Assembly: GCF_001556045.1 (NCBI RefSeq)
Contig: NZ_LSIC01000119.1
Coordinates: forward strand, 1-24,113
From: Bradyrhizobium sp. CCH5-F6
GTDB taxonomy: Bacteria; Pseudomonadota; Alphaproteobacteria; Rhizobiales; Xanthobacteraceae
DNA: 24,113 nt
Direction of reading: 5' to 3'
Shown here: piece after piece, positions 17,181 to 24,113 of the stretch
How positions within the stretch are numbered: position 1 is the stretch's first letter
Layout of the letters: each line of letters begins with the position of its first letter
Notes under the pieces: generated by a model
What the model was told of the DNA's origin: nothing
The model's database searches: none
What the model saw: only the letters and a program-made list of their open reading frames with translations
Made by a program: the position numbers and the translations under genes

Positions 17181-17456
17181 TCAGCGCTTGCTGGATTTGC
17201 GCTTCGACGACGTCCTTGACGACTTTCTGGACGTCGTCTTGGCGCTCTTGCGCTTCGACGCCTTCTTCGGAACTTTCTTGCCCTTCTTGCGTGCCTTCGA
17301 CAATCCAATCGCGATCGCCTGCTTGCGGCTTTTCACGCGGCCGCCGCGTCCCCCGCGGCCGCTCTTGGCGGTGCCCTTCTTGTAGCGCCGCATCTCGCTT
17401 GCGACATCGCTGCCGGTGCTGCGTGAGTAGCGGCGCTTCTTTGCCTTGCGTGCCAT
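17181..17456 (-). CDS. Lys/Arg-rich DUF6496-like protein (histone-like tail)
   Basis: A 91-aa very basic protein. It begins MARKAKKRRYSRSTGSDV and has the core EMRRYKKGTAKSGRGGRGG followed by KSRKQAIAIGLSKARKKGKK, which matches the DUF6496 pattern seen in rhizobia. The last 30 residues are nearly all K, R, S and T, like an H1-type nucleic-acid-binding tail. The frame is open to 17753, but AGGGAGA lies just before the ATG at 17456, and the extension is not protein-like. An EcfG-type promoter (17481-17506) stands upstream, so expression under general stress is expected. A DNA- or RNA-binding role is an inference from composition. Confidence 0.8.
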   Translation of the reverse strand: MARKAKKRRYSRSTGSDVASEMRRYKKGTAKSGRGGRGGRVKSRKQAIAIGLSKARKKGKKVPKKASKRKSAKTTSRKSSRTSSKRKSSKR

Positions 17457-17480
17457 GCTGTTCTCCCTTTGGCCGTGGAG

Positions 17481-17506
17481 AACCAGTCGGCACCCGTCAT
17501 GGTTCC
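17481..17506 (-). promoter_or_regulatory. EcfG-like general-stress promoter
   Basis: Read on the minus strand: GGAAC (17506-17502), a 17-nt spacer, then GGTT (17484-17481). The alphaproteobacterial EcfG consensus is GGAAC-N16/17-CGTT, so one base of the -10 differs. The -10 lies 25 nt upstream of the DUF6496-like start, giving a short leader containing the ribosome site. Confidence 0.55.
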
Positions 17507-17545
17507 GACAACGCGTATGCAACCCGTCCTGCGGCGCAATGCAGG

Positions 17546-17740
17546 CTAGAAGGAATTCGCCAGCTCGATTTCCGCTTCCAGCGCCTGAATGCGCCGTGCG
17601 GCCTCGCTGAACGACAGATCGCGCGCATATTGGGCGGGTTGATAGGCCTCGTCGCTCAGTCGTTTCAGCCTGAGGCCCTGCGCCCGCGTCATCTGCTCGC
17701 TGAGAAAAACCCTGGCGTCGAACCTGGTTTGCCCCTGCAT
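17546..17740 (-). CDS. 64-aa DUF3072-like protein
   Basis: A small soluble protein. The segment MTRAQGLRLKRLSDEAYQPA followed by DLSFSEAARRIQALEAEIEL resembles the DUF3072 pattern (an MT-AQ-LK-L helix, then LT-AEA-RRI-L). GGAGA lies 6 nt before the ATG at 17740. A promoter with -35 TTGTTA and -10 TATAGT is seen at 17799-17772 on the minus strand, and a LexA box fills its spacer, so the gene is likely part of the SOS response. It lies 89 nt upstream of the DUF6496-like gene on the same strand. The biochemical role of the family is unknown. Confidence 0.7.
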   Translation of the reverse strand: MQGQTRFDARVFLSEQMTRAQGLRLKRLSDEAYQPAQYARDLSFSEAARRIQALEAEIELANSF

Positions 17741-17771
17741 CTGGCTTCTCCATTCTAAAAATAGCGGCTTG

Positions 17772-17799
17772 ACTATATGTTCTTATTTTGTTCTAACAA
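17772..17799 (-). promoter_or_regulatory. Promoter with LexA (SOS) box in its spacer
   Basis: On the minus strand: -35 TTGTTA (17799-17794), a 16-nt spacer, -10 TATAGT (17777-17772). The spacer contains GAACAAAATAAGAAC, that is GTTC-N7-GTTC on the plus strand (17779-17793), the alphaproteobacterial LexA operator. On the plus strand TTGACT (17769-17774) and TCTAAC (17792-17797), 17 nt apart, could form a divergent promoter covered by the same box. Confidence 0.7.
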
Positions 17800-17802
17800 G
17801 CC

Positions 17803-18075
17803 ATGGACAACCGAATTAATGAAATTCGACGTAAAATCAGGGCCTTGAGGCTCGAAATGGCCGACGTCGAGGCGTCGGTGCGCGACCTCGTCGAGCGCGA
17901 CTGCGACTGCACGGAAAGGGCCCTGGCGCAGATGGATCTGCGCCGGAAAATCAACCTCCTGATCGGCGAATGGAAGGCGGCTGGCGGCAGCAGCGTTCTG
18001 CCCGATGTCCGTGACCGGGTGCGCCTTCGGCCCGTGAAGGCAGTCGGCAATCCCGTGAGCGGAATCAGGCGCTGA
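17803..18075 (+). CDS. 90-aa coiled-coil hypothetical protein
   Basis: Starts MDNRINEIRRKIRALRLEM, a charged helix with heptad-like spacing, continues through ERDCDCTERALAQMDLRRKI and ends in a basic tail (RDRVRLRPVKAV). There is no signal or membrane segment. No Shine-Dalgarno sequence precedes the ATG. If the plus-strand promoter at 17769-17797 is used, the transcript would start at or very near the ATG, so translation may be leaderless. The LexA box lies 9 nt upstream, so SOS control is likely if that promoter is real. Family and function not recognised. Confidence 0.62.
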   Translation: MDNRINEIRRKIRALRLEMADVEASVRDLVERDCDCTERALAQMDLRRKINLLIGEWKAAGGSSVLPDVRDRVRLRPVKAVGNPVSGIRR

Positions 18076-18230
18076 GATCTTCGGGAGCGCGTGGGGGAGG
18101 TTCCTACCAATCTCGAAACTGCGCGTCGGACTGCATGTGCGGGCAGCGCGAACGCCGGGGCCCTGGATGCTGGCAGCAGGAGGCGCCGGGCGCCAAGGTG
18201 GAGGGCTCCGCGGTGGCGGTCACCAACGCC

Positions 18231-18572
18231 TCAAGATTGCTTGTCTTCTTCAAGGATGAACACGACGCCGGTGAGCGTCGCGCCGATCGCGAAAGTCGTC
18301 ACCAAGGTGAGGGCGAAGATCAAAGCTGCCTGGCTTCCGCCGTTGTTCAAGAGGTTGGCCACGGCTGGATTGGACAGCACGAGCGCGAGGCTGAAGGCGA
18401 GGCCGAGGGCTGCGCCCATCATCGCATGCGTCATCAGCTTGATGAGGCCGCTGGCGGAGATCAGCTCGGACGACTTCTTCGTGCGCATGGGCTGCATCCC
18501 GAACTGGCATGCAAACGCGCGCTTGATTTCCTGGTTCCCGTGAATGGCTGGGATTTTCATCGTCCGCTTCAT
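18231..18572 (-). CDS. Small two-helix membrane protein
   Basis: A protein of up to 113 aa with two predicted membrane segments, about residues 47-67 (MMGAALGLAFSLALVL) and 82-106 (AALIFALTLVTTFAIGATLTGVVFI), joined by a short NPAVANLLNNGGSQ loop and ending EEDKQS. The start is uncertain: the first ATG at 18572 has no good ribosome site, and Met at 18560, 18497 or 18488 are alternatives that keep both helices. 155 nt without a recognised gene separate it from the coiled-coil gene. Its first codons overlap the upstream part of the plus-strand frame ending at 18849. Function unknown. Confidence 0.6.
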   Translation of the reverse strand: MKRTMKIPAIHGNQEIKRAFACQFGMQPMRTKKSSELISASGLIKLMTHAMMGAALGLAFSLALVLSNPAVANLLNNGGSQAALIFALTLVTTFAIGATLTGVVFILEEDKQS

Positions 18573-18627
18573 CCGACGTTCATGCCGGGTTTGCCAAGAT
18601 GAACGCCATCAAAACGGGAACATCGAT

Positions 18628-18849
18628 ATGGGTAAGGTCGTCTTTCTTTACCGCTCGCTGGCCTATCGCAATGCGGCCGCGGACATCCTGCGCAAGGCCC
18701 GCACGCTCCCGCGTGGTGCGGAGCGGAGCGCGGCACGCCGCTACGCCGGGGCACTGCGAGATCTCGCCCGAACGGAAGCCTGGCTGGAAGGGCGGATCGC
18801 TCGCGAACCGCGGATGGCGGAGCGCATGACGAGCGCAGCGTCCGGCTAA
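18628..18849 (+). CDS. 73-aa basic hypothetical protein
   Basis: Starts MGKVVFLYRSLAYRNAAADI and is rich in Arg and Ala through RKARTLPRGAERSAARRYAG and ALRDLARTEAWLEGRI. It is probably helical, with no signal or membrane segment. The ATG at 18628 is preferred over 18544 because the upstream part overlaps the opposite-strand gene; a GGGA lies about 9 nt upstream. Its TAA overlaps the convergent HWE-kinase stop within CTAA, a 4-nt tail-to-tail overlap. No family recognised. Confidence 0.5.
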   Translation: MGKVVFLYRSLAYRNAAADILRKARTLPRGAERSAARRYAGALRDLARTEAWLEGRIAREPRMAERMTSAASG

Positions 18850-20333
18850 CCGGATGCGCGTTGCAGCTCGGCGGAGGTGGCGGTGTCGAACTTGCCGAGT
18901 GCGGCCGTCGCCGTCTTGCGCGTCAACGGCACCTCCAGACGGCACACCAGGCCCTCGGCGCGCCAATCGAATTGCGCCTGTCCGCCAAGCTGGGACTCGA
19001 CGCTCGCAAGAAGGCTCCGCGTGCCGAAGCCGCGAGATTTCGGTGTCGTTACCAGCGGCCCGCCGGATTCTTCCCACCTCAGCGTGAGCACCTCGTCCTC
19101 GACCCGCCAATCGATGGCGAGCCGCCCCGACCGTGTCGAGAGCGCGCCATACTTCGCCGAATTGGTGAAGAGCTCGTGCAGCGCGAGCGCCAGCGTCTGG
19201 GCCGTTGCCGGCAGCAACTGAACCTCGGAACCTGCCAATCTGATCTGGCCGCCGAGCGAATAGGGCGCGAGTTCCTCCTCGATCAGCCTGGAGAGTTCGG
19301 CGCCCTGCCAGCTCGACAGCGACAGGATGGTGTGCACGCGCGCCAGTGCGTTGATGCGTCCCTCGACGGCGTTGACATAGGCCTTGACCTCATCGGCCCG
19401 GGTCAGGCGCACGATCGACTGCGCCAGCGCCAGCGCGTTCTTGGCGCGATGATCGACTTCCCGCGCCAGGAGATTTTGCCGCTCCTCGGCGCGCTTGCGC
19501 TCGGTGATATCGACCGTGACGCCGCTCACTCGCACCACGCGCCCGCTCTCGTCGACCGTCGCGGCCGCCGTGCCGACGCACCAGCGCACCTCACCGTCGG
19601 GCCGCACGATGCGGAACTCGGTCTCATAGGAGCGCGTGCCCTTGTTGAACTCGGCGATCGCCTTGCGCAACTGGTCGACATCATCGGGATGCAACAGCGC
19701 CTGAACGTTGGCCGGATTGACCTCGAAGCTCTCTGCGCTGACGCCGAAGATGCGGTATTGTCCCTCGTCCCACATCCAATCGCCGCTGATCCAGTCCCAG
19801 TCCCATGATCCCATCTTGCCCGCGGCGATCGCCATGCTGCGCCGCTGCTCGCTTTCGCGCAGCTTGGCGGTGGAGCTCTCCAGTTCCGCGGTGCGTGCGC
19901 GGACGCGGTCCTCGAGCTCGTGGTTCAGCCGTTCGAGCTCGCGCGTCTTGCGGTAGAGCTCGGCAAACACCTTGATCTTGGCGCGCAGCACTTCCGGCAC
20001 CACCGGCACAGGCACGTAGTCGACAGCGCCCATCTCGTAGCCGCGCAACCGGTCGATGTCGCTGACCTGGATGGCCGAGATGAAGATCATCGCCGTCTTC
20101 TGGAAACGCGGATGCTCGCGGATCATCGCGGCCAGCTCGAAGCCGTCGAGTTCGGGCATGCAGACGTCGACAAGGATCACGGCGATCTCGGTCTTGAGCA
20201 GCACCTCCAGCGCCTCGCGCCCCGAGGAGGCGATCACGAGGTTCTCGCCGAGATCCTTCAATATCACCTCATAGGCGAGCAGCTTGGCCGGCTGGTCGTC
20301 GACGAGCAAGATGTTGACCTTTTCGTGGTCCAT
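18846..20333 (-). CDS. Receiver-PAS-HWE sensor histidine kinase
   Basis: A 495-aa cytoplasmic signalling protein. An N-terminal receiver (residues 6-125) has the acidic pair D12-D13 and phospho-acceptor D56, but the usual Lys-Pro near 108 reads VPVPVVP. A coiled linker (125-165) leads to a PAS fold (about 168-283: MGSWDWDW, LHPDDVDQ, FRIVRPDGEVRW, VTVDITERK). The HWE kinase core has H295 in DHRAKNALALAQS, the N-box LHELFTNSAKYGALS (385-399) and the defining W420-E-E in RWEESGGP, then GFGTR. The start at 20333 is chosen because it begins the receiver; the frame upstream overlaps the hybrid kinase gene, which ends 13 nt away. The pair is surely an operon. Confidence 0.9.
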   Translation of the reverse strand: MDHEKVNILLVDDQPAKLLAYEVILKDLGENLVIASSGREALEVLLKTEIAVILVDVCMPELDGFELAAMIREHPRFQKTAMIFISAIQVSDIDRLRGYEMGAVDYVPVPVVPEVLRAKIKVFAELYRKTRELERLNHELEDRVRARTAELESSTAKLRESEQRRSMAIAAGKMGSWDWDWISGDWMWDEGQYRIFGVSAESFEVNPANVQALLHPDDVDQLRKAIAEFNKGTRSYETEFRIVRPDGEVRWCVGTAAATVDESGRVVRVSGVTVDITERKRAEERQNLLAREVDHRAKNALALAQSIVRLTRADEVKAYVNAVEGRINALARVHTILSLSSWQGAELSRLIEEELAPYSLGGQIRLAGSEVQLLPATAQTLALALHELFTNSAKYGALSTRSGRLAIDWRVEDEVLTLRWEESGGPLVTTPKSRGFGTRSLLASVESQLGGQAQFDWRAEGLVCRLEVPLTRKTATAALGKFDTATSAELQRASG

Positions 20334-20346
20334 TCGCGGATCCAAC

Positions 20347-23300
20347 TCAGCGGTGCAGCCACATGCGGATCGCAAGCAGCAATTGATCGGTGTTGACGGG
20401 CTTGGCGAGGTAGTCGGACGCGCCGGCTTCGAGGCATTTCTCACGATCGCCCTTCATCGCCTTGGCGGTCAGCGCGATGATCGGAAGACGGGCGAAGGCC
20501 GGGTTCTCGCGGATCACACCGATGGTCTGATAGCCATCCATCTGCGGCATCATGATGTCCATCAGCACGATCGCGATTTCCGGATTGGATTCGACCAGTG
20601 TCACTGCCTCGCTGCCAGTCGTCGCCGTCAGCACTTTCATGCCGCGCCGTTCCAGAACGCTCGACAGGGCGAAGATGTTGCGGGCATCGTCGTCGACGAG
20701 CAGGGCGGTCTTGCCGATCAGATCCTCGTCGGAACTGTTCAGCTTCTCCAGCATGCGCTGCTTCTCGAGCGGCAGTTCCGTGACCACGCGGTGCAGGAAC
20801 AGAGCCGTCTCGTCGAGCAGGCGCTCCGGCGACTCCACGCCCTTGACCACGATGCTGCGCGCCATGGTGTGAAGCTCGGCATCCTCTTCCGCCGAAAGCT
20901 CGCGGCCGGTGAACACCACGACAGGGATGTTCGACAGCGCCTCGTCGTTGCGGATCTGGTCGAGCACCTCGAAGCCGCTCATGTCGGGCAGCCGCAAGTC
21001 GAGCACCACGCAATCGCAGGGCTGCTCGCGCAAGGTCGAGAGCGCCCCGGCGCCGGTGTCGGCCGCCAGGATCTCGATGTCGTCGTGATGCAGCAGCTCG
21101 CGGATCGAGAGCTGCTCGGCCTCGTTGTCCTCGACGATCAGCAGCCGCTTGCGCCGTGGCCGAGCATATTCCTTTATCTGCGTCAGCGCGGCCGATACGC
21201 CCTCGGTCGTCGTCGGCTTGTTGACGAAGGAGAACGCGCCGCGCGCCAGCGCATGCTGGCGGTCCTCGTCGAGGGTGATGATCTGCACGGGGATGTGGCG
21301 GGTCAGCGGATTGTGCTTGAGCTGGTTCAGCACCGTCCAGCCCAGCATGTCCGGCAGGAAGACGTCGAGGGAGACCGCCGTCGGCTGGTACTGCTTGGCG
21401 AGCTCCAGCGCTTCGGCGCCGCGGGCGGCGACCAGGATCTTGAAGCCCTTGTCGCGGGCCAGATCGACGAGCACCCGGGCATAGTGCGGATCGTCCTCGA
21501 CGATCAGGAGGATGGTGTCGCCGGGCTCGAGGTTGAGCCGGTCGTCGGGCAACTGCTCTATGACCCGCTGCTCGGGCGCGCTCGCTTGCAGCGCCGGCGG
21601 CTGGCTGAGCTGCTGCGGCGCGGGCGTGCGCGGCGCGAGCGTCGGGCCGGAATATTTCAAGGGCAGATAGAGCGTGAAGGACGAGCCCTTGCCCGGCAGG
21701 CTGCGCAAGTGAATCTCGCCTCCGAGCAAGCTGGCGAGTTCGCGGCTGATCGCGAGTCCCAGTCCGGTGCCGCCGTATTTGCGGCTGGTGCCGGCATCCG
21801 CCTGCTGGAACGCCTCGAAGATCAGCTTCTGCTTCTCCAGGGGAATGCCGATGCCGGTATCGGATACTTCGAACGCGATCACGGCCGGCGCGGAGTTCAG
21901 CACCGGGTGATCCGTCCCCCAGCCGCCGATCGCGCCGGCGACCTTCAGGCGCACTTCGCCTTCGGCGGTGAACTTGAAGGCGTTGGAGAGCAGGTTCTTC
22001 AGGACCTGTTGCAGGCGCTTGGAGTCGGTGACGATGCTGCGTGGCAGGTTCGGATCGACGTCGATCCTGAACGACAGATTGCGGTTGTCCGCCTCGTGCC
22101 GGAACGGCCGGCCGACGGTCTCGAGCAGGTTCGCGGTCAGGATCTCCTCGGCATCGACCGTGACCGTGCCCGACTCGATCTTTGACAGATCCAGAATGTC
22201 GCTGATGAGATTGAGCAGGTCGGTGCCGGCGCCGTGGATGGTGCGGGCGAACTCGACCTGCCTGGCCGAGAGGTTGCCATCCGGGTTGTCGCTGAGCTGT
22301 TGTCCGAGGATCAGGATCGAGTTCAGCGGCGTGCGCAGCTCGTGGCTCATATTGGCGAGGAATTCGGACTTGTATTTCGAGGTCAGCGCAAGCTCGGTGG
22401 CCTTCTCTTCCAGCGCGCGGCGGGCCTGCTCGATCTCCTGGTTCTTGCGTTCCACCTCGACGTTGCGCTCGGCGAGCTGCTGTGCCTTCTGCTCGAGCTG
22501 GTCGTTGGTCTGCTGCAATTCGCGCTGCTGGGTCTGCAGTTCGCCTGCGAGCTGTTGCGACTGTTTGAGCAGGCCTTCGGTCTGCATCGTCGCTTCGATC
22601 GAATTGAGAACGATGCCGATGGAGTCGGTGAGCTGCTCCAGGAAGGTCATTTGCGAGGTCGTGAAGGAGACCAGCGAGGCGAGCTCGATCACGGCCTTGA
22701 CCTCGCCTTCGAACAGCACCGGGAGCACCACGAGGTTCTTCGGCGCGACGCGGAACAGCGCCGAGTTGATCGGCACCACGTCGGACGGAATGTCGGCGAC
22801 CATGCGTGGCCGTTTGTCGAGCGCGCACTGGCCGATCAGGCCTTCGCCGAATTGCAGCACGGATTGATAGGGATAGACGCCGTCGCTGGCGTAAGAGGCG
22901 AGCAGCCGGAGCTGCGGATCGTTCTCGTTCTCGACCTGGTAGATCACGCCGGTATGGGCGTTCACCAGCGGCGACAATTCGGTGAGCAGCAGCCGGCCGA
23001 CGGTGGTGAGGTCGCGCTGGCCCTGGAGCATGTTGGTGAATTTCGCGAGGTTTGTCTTCAGCCAGTCCTGCTCGGTGTTCAGCTCGGTCGTGAGCCGCAG
23101 GTTGGTAATCATCGTGTTGATGTTGTCTTTCAGCTCCGCGACCTCGCCGCGGGCGTCGACCTGGATCGACCGCGTCAGGTCGCCCTTGGTCACGGCAGTC
23201 GCGACTTCCGCGATCGCGCGCACCTGTGAGGTGAGGTTGGCCGCGAGCAGGTTCACGTTGCCGGTGAGATCCTTCCAGGTGCCGGCGGCGCCGGGCACGT

Positions 23301-24113
23301 TGGCCTGACCGCCGAGGCGGCCTTCGACGCCGACCTCGCGCGCCACCGACGTCACCTGGTCGGCGAAAGTCGCGAGCGTCTCGGTCATGTTGTTGATGGT
23401 GTCGGCGAGCGCCGCGACCTCGCCCTTCGACTTCACGGTGAGATTTTGCTTCAGATCGCCGTTGGCGACCGCGGTCACCACCTTGACGATGCCGCGCACC
23501 TGCTCGGTCAGGTTCGCCGCCATGAAGTTCACGGTGTCGGTAAGATCCTTCCAGGTGCCGGCGACGCCGGGCACCTGTGCCTGGCCGCCGAGCTTGCCTT
23601 CGGTGCCGACCTCGCGCGCCACGCGCGTGACTTCGCCGGCGAAAGCGTTGAGCTGGTCCACCATGGTGTTGATGGTGTTCTTCAGCTCGAGGATTTCGCC
23701 CTTCACGTCCACCGTGATCTTGCGCGAGAGGTCGCCCCGCGCGACCGCGGTGGTGACTTCGGCGATGTTGCGGACCTGCGTTGTCAGGTTCGCAGCCAGG
23801 AGGTTGACGTTGTCGGTGAGGTCCTTCCAGGTGCCGCCGACGCCGGGCACGACGGCCTGACCGCCGAGCCGCCCTTCGGTGCCGACCTCGCGCGCCACGC
23901 GCGTCACTTCGGCGGCGAAGGAGCGCAGCTGCTCGACCATGGTGTTCAGCGTGTCCTTCAAGAGAAGGATCTCGCCGCGCACGTCCACCGTGATCTTCTT
24001 GGAGAGGTCGCCGCCGGCGATCGCGGTCGCGACCTCGGCGATGTTGCGGACCTGGGCCGTCAGGTTCGAGGCCATGAAGTTGACGTTGTCGGTGAGGTCC
24101 TTCCAGGTGCCGG
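20347..24113 (-). CDS. Multi-HAMP hybrid histidine kinase (3' part; start outside window)
   Basis: The frame stays open to the window edge, so the N-terminus is missing. At least 1,250 residues are visible. In order: tandem HAMP units of exactly 92 aa (signature [11 protein letters not shown], then [17 protein letters not shown]), a GAF domain ([20 protein letters not shown]), a coiled coil rich in Gln and Glu, HisKA ([10 protein letters not shown], catalytic His codon at 22342-22344), HATPase_c ([26 protein letters not shown]), then three receivers with acceptors in [18 protein letters not shown] and [12 protein letters not shown]. The HAMP repeat style is like fungal group III Nik1/Os-1 osmosensing kinases (known similarity of architecture). 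No membrane segment is seen in this part. The downstream HWE kinase gene starts 13 nt after the stop. Confidence 0.93.
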   Translation of the reverse strand, partial: GTWKDLTDNVNFMASNLTAQVRNIAEVATAIAGGDLSKKITVDVRGEILLLKDTLNTMVEQLRSFAAEVTRVAREVGTEGRLGGQAVVPGVGGTWKDLTDNVNLLAANLTTQVRNIAEVTTAVARGDLSRKITVDVKGEILELKNTINTMVDQLNAFAGEVTRVAREVGTEGKLGGQAQVPGVAGTWKDLTDTVNFMAANLTEQVRGIVKVVTAVANGDLKQNLTVKSKGEVAALADTINNMTETLATFADQVTSVAREVGVEGRLGGQANVPGAAGTWKDLTGNVNLLAANLTSQVRAIAEVATAVTKGDLTRSIQVDARGEVAELKDNINTMITNLRLTTELNTEQDWLKTNLAKFTNMLQGQRDLTTVGRLLLTELSPLVNAHTGVIYQVENENDPQLRLLASYASDGVYPYQSVLQFGEGLIGQCALDKRPRMVADIPSDVVPINSALFRVAPKNLVVLPVLFEGEVKAVIELASLVSFTTSQMTFLEQLTDSIGIVLNSIEATMQTEGLLKQSQQLAGELQTQQRELQQTNDQLEQKAQQLAERNVEVERKNQEIEQARRALEEKATELALTSKYKSEFLANMSHELRTPLNSILILGQQLSDNPDGNLSARQVEFARTIHGAGTDLLNLISDILDLSKIESGTVTVDAEEILTANLLETVGRPFRHEADNRNLSFRIDVDPNLPRSIVTDSKRLQQVLKNLLSNAFKFTAEGEVRLKVAGAIGGWGTDHPVLNSAPAVIAFEVSDTGIGIPLEKQKLIFEAFQQADAGTSRKYGGTGLGLAISRELASLLGGEIHLRSLPGKGSSFTLYLPLKYSGPTLAPRTPAPQQLSQPPALQASAPEQRVIEQLPDDRLNLEPGDTILLIVEDDPHYARVLVDLARDKGFKILVAARGAEALELAKQYQPTAVSLDVFLPDMLGWTVLNQLKHNPLTRHIPVQIITLDEDRQHALARGAFSFVNKPTTTEGVSAALTQIKEYARPRRKRLLIVEDNEAEQLSIRELLHHDDIEILAADTGAGALSTLREQPCDCVVLDLRLPDMSGFEVLDQIRNDEALSNIPVVVFTGRELSAEEDAELHTMARSIVVKGVESPERLLDETALFLHRVVTELPLEKQRMLEKLNSSDEDLIGKTALLVDDDARNIFALSSVLERRGMKVLTATTGSEAVTLVESNPEIAIVLMDIMMPQMDGYQTIGVIRENPAFARLPIIALTAKAMKGDREKCLEAGASDYLAKPVNTDQLLLAIRMWLHR
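23271..24108 (-). repeat. 276-bp tandem coding repeats (HAMP units)
   Basis: The plus-strand sequence CCTTCCAGGT recurs at 23271, 23547, 23823 and 24099, exactly 276 bp (92 codons) apart, and the intervening DNA is similar throughout. The units encode successive HAMP modules and continue past the window edge. High DNA identity makes the array prone to unit gain or loss by recombination and to assembly collapse. Confidence 0.9.

Noticed and set aside
18617..18644. GGAAC near the 73-aa gene as an EcfG promoter
   Set aside because: The -10 would fall inside the coding sequence, and the match is CGTC, not CGTT.
20284..22185. Plus-strand open frame opposite the hybrid kinase
   Set aside because: Mirror of the kinase coding sequence; the minus strand has clear HisKA, HATPase and receiver motifs.

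Overview
The window looks like a chromosomal segment of a Bradyrhizobium-type alphaproteobacterium (order Hyphomicrobiales/Rhizobiales). The reasons are the uniformly high GC content, a red-type (form IC) RuBisCO operon with CbbX, dispersed palindromic repeats of a kind I recall from Bradyrhizobium genomes, an FNR/FixK-type box, an alphaproteobacterial LexA box (GTTC-N7-GTTC), an EcfG-like promoter, and several small proteins typical of this group. The genus is an inference from recognition; no search was run.

Layout. 1-709 has no convincing gene and holds three stacked repeat or palindrome elements. 710-2578 is a TetR-family regulator followed by an MFS efflux-type transporter, with related dyad sequences in front of both genes. 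2717-3697 holds a small membrane protein, a 65-aa hypothetical protein and a doubtful 30-aa membrane peptide. 3709-13534 is the Calvin-Benson-Bassham cluster: cbbR on the minus strand, divergent from cbbF-cbbP-cbbT-cbbA-cbbL-cbbS-cbbX-cbbE on the plus strand. 13706-13918 encodes a paralogue of the 65-aa protein, so the two copies bracket the cbb cluster. 13939-16540 has a tandem universal stress protein (minus) with a perfect TTGA-N6-TCAA box, divergent from a periplasmic DegP/Do-type protease that ends at a clear terminator. 16806-18849 is a run of small genes: an exported protein, a basic DUF6496-like protein behind an EcfG-like promoter, a DUF3072-like protein and a divergent coiled-coil protein sharing a LexA box, a membrane protein and a short basic protein. 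18846-24113 (minus) is a two-gene signalling operon: the 3' part of a very large hybrid histidine kinase with repeated HAMP units, GAF, HisKA, HATPase and three receiver domains, followed by a receiver-PAS-HWE kinase.

How the genes work together. CbbR is expected to activate the cbb operon. CbbP makes ribulose-1,5-bisphosphate, CbbL/CbbS fix CO2, CbbX removes inhibitory sugar phosphates from RuBisCO, and CbbF, CbbA, CbbT and CbbE regenerate the acceptor. The genes are tightly packed (gaps of -4 to 43 nt) except for a 94-nt gap with a strong hairpin between cbbS and cbbX. The flanking genes lean towards stress and oxygen responses (USP, DegP, EcfG-like and LexA-like sites).

I did not find a clearly new multi-gene system. 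The best leads are regulatory: a LexA box sitting exactly in a promoter spacer, the FixK-type box, the EcfG-like promoter, the cbbS-cbbX hairpin, the dyads at cbbR/cbbF, the shared dyads at tetR/MFS, the paired small paralogues around the cbb cluster, and the Nik1-like kinase paired with an HWE kinase.
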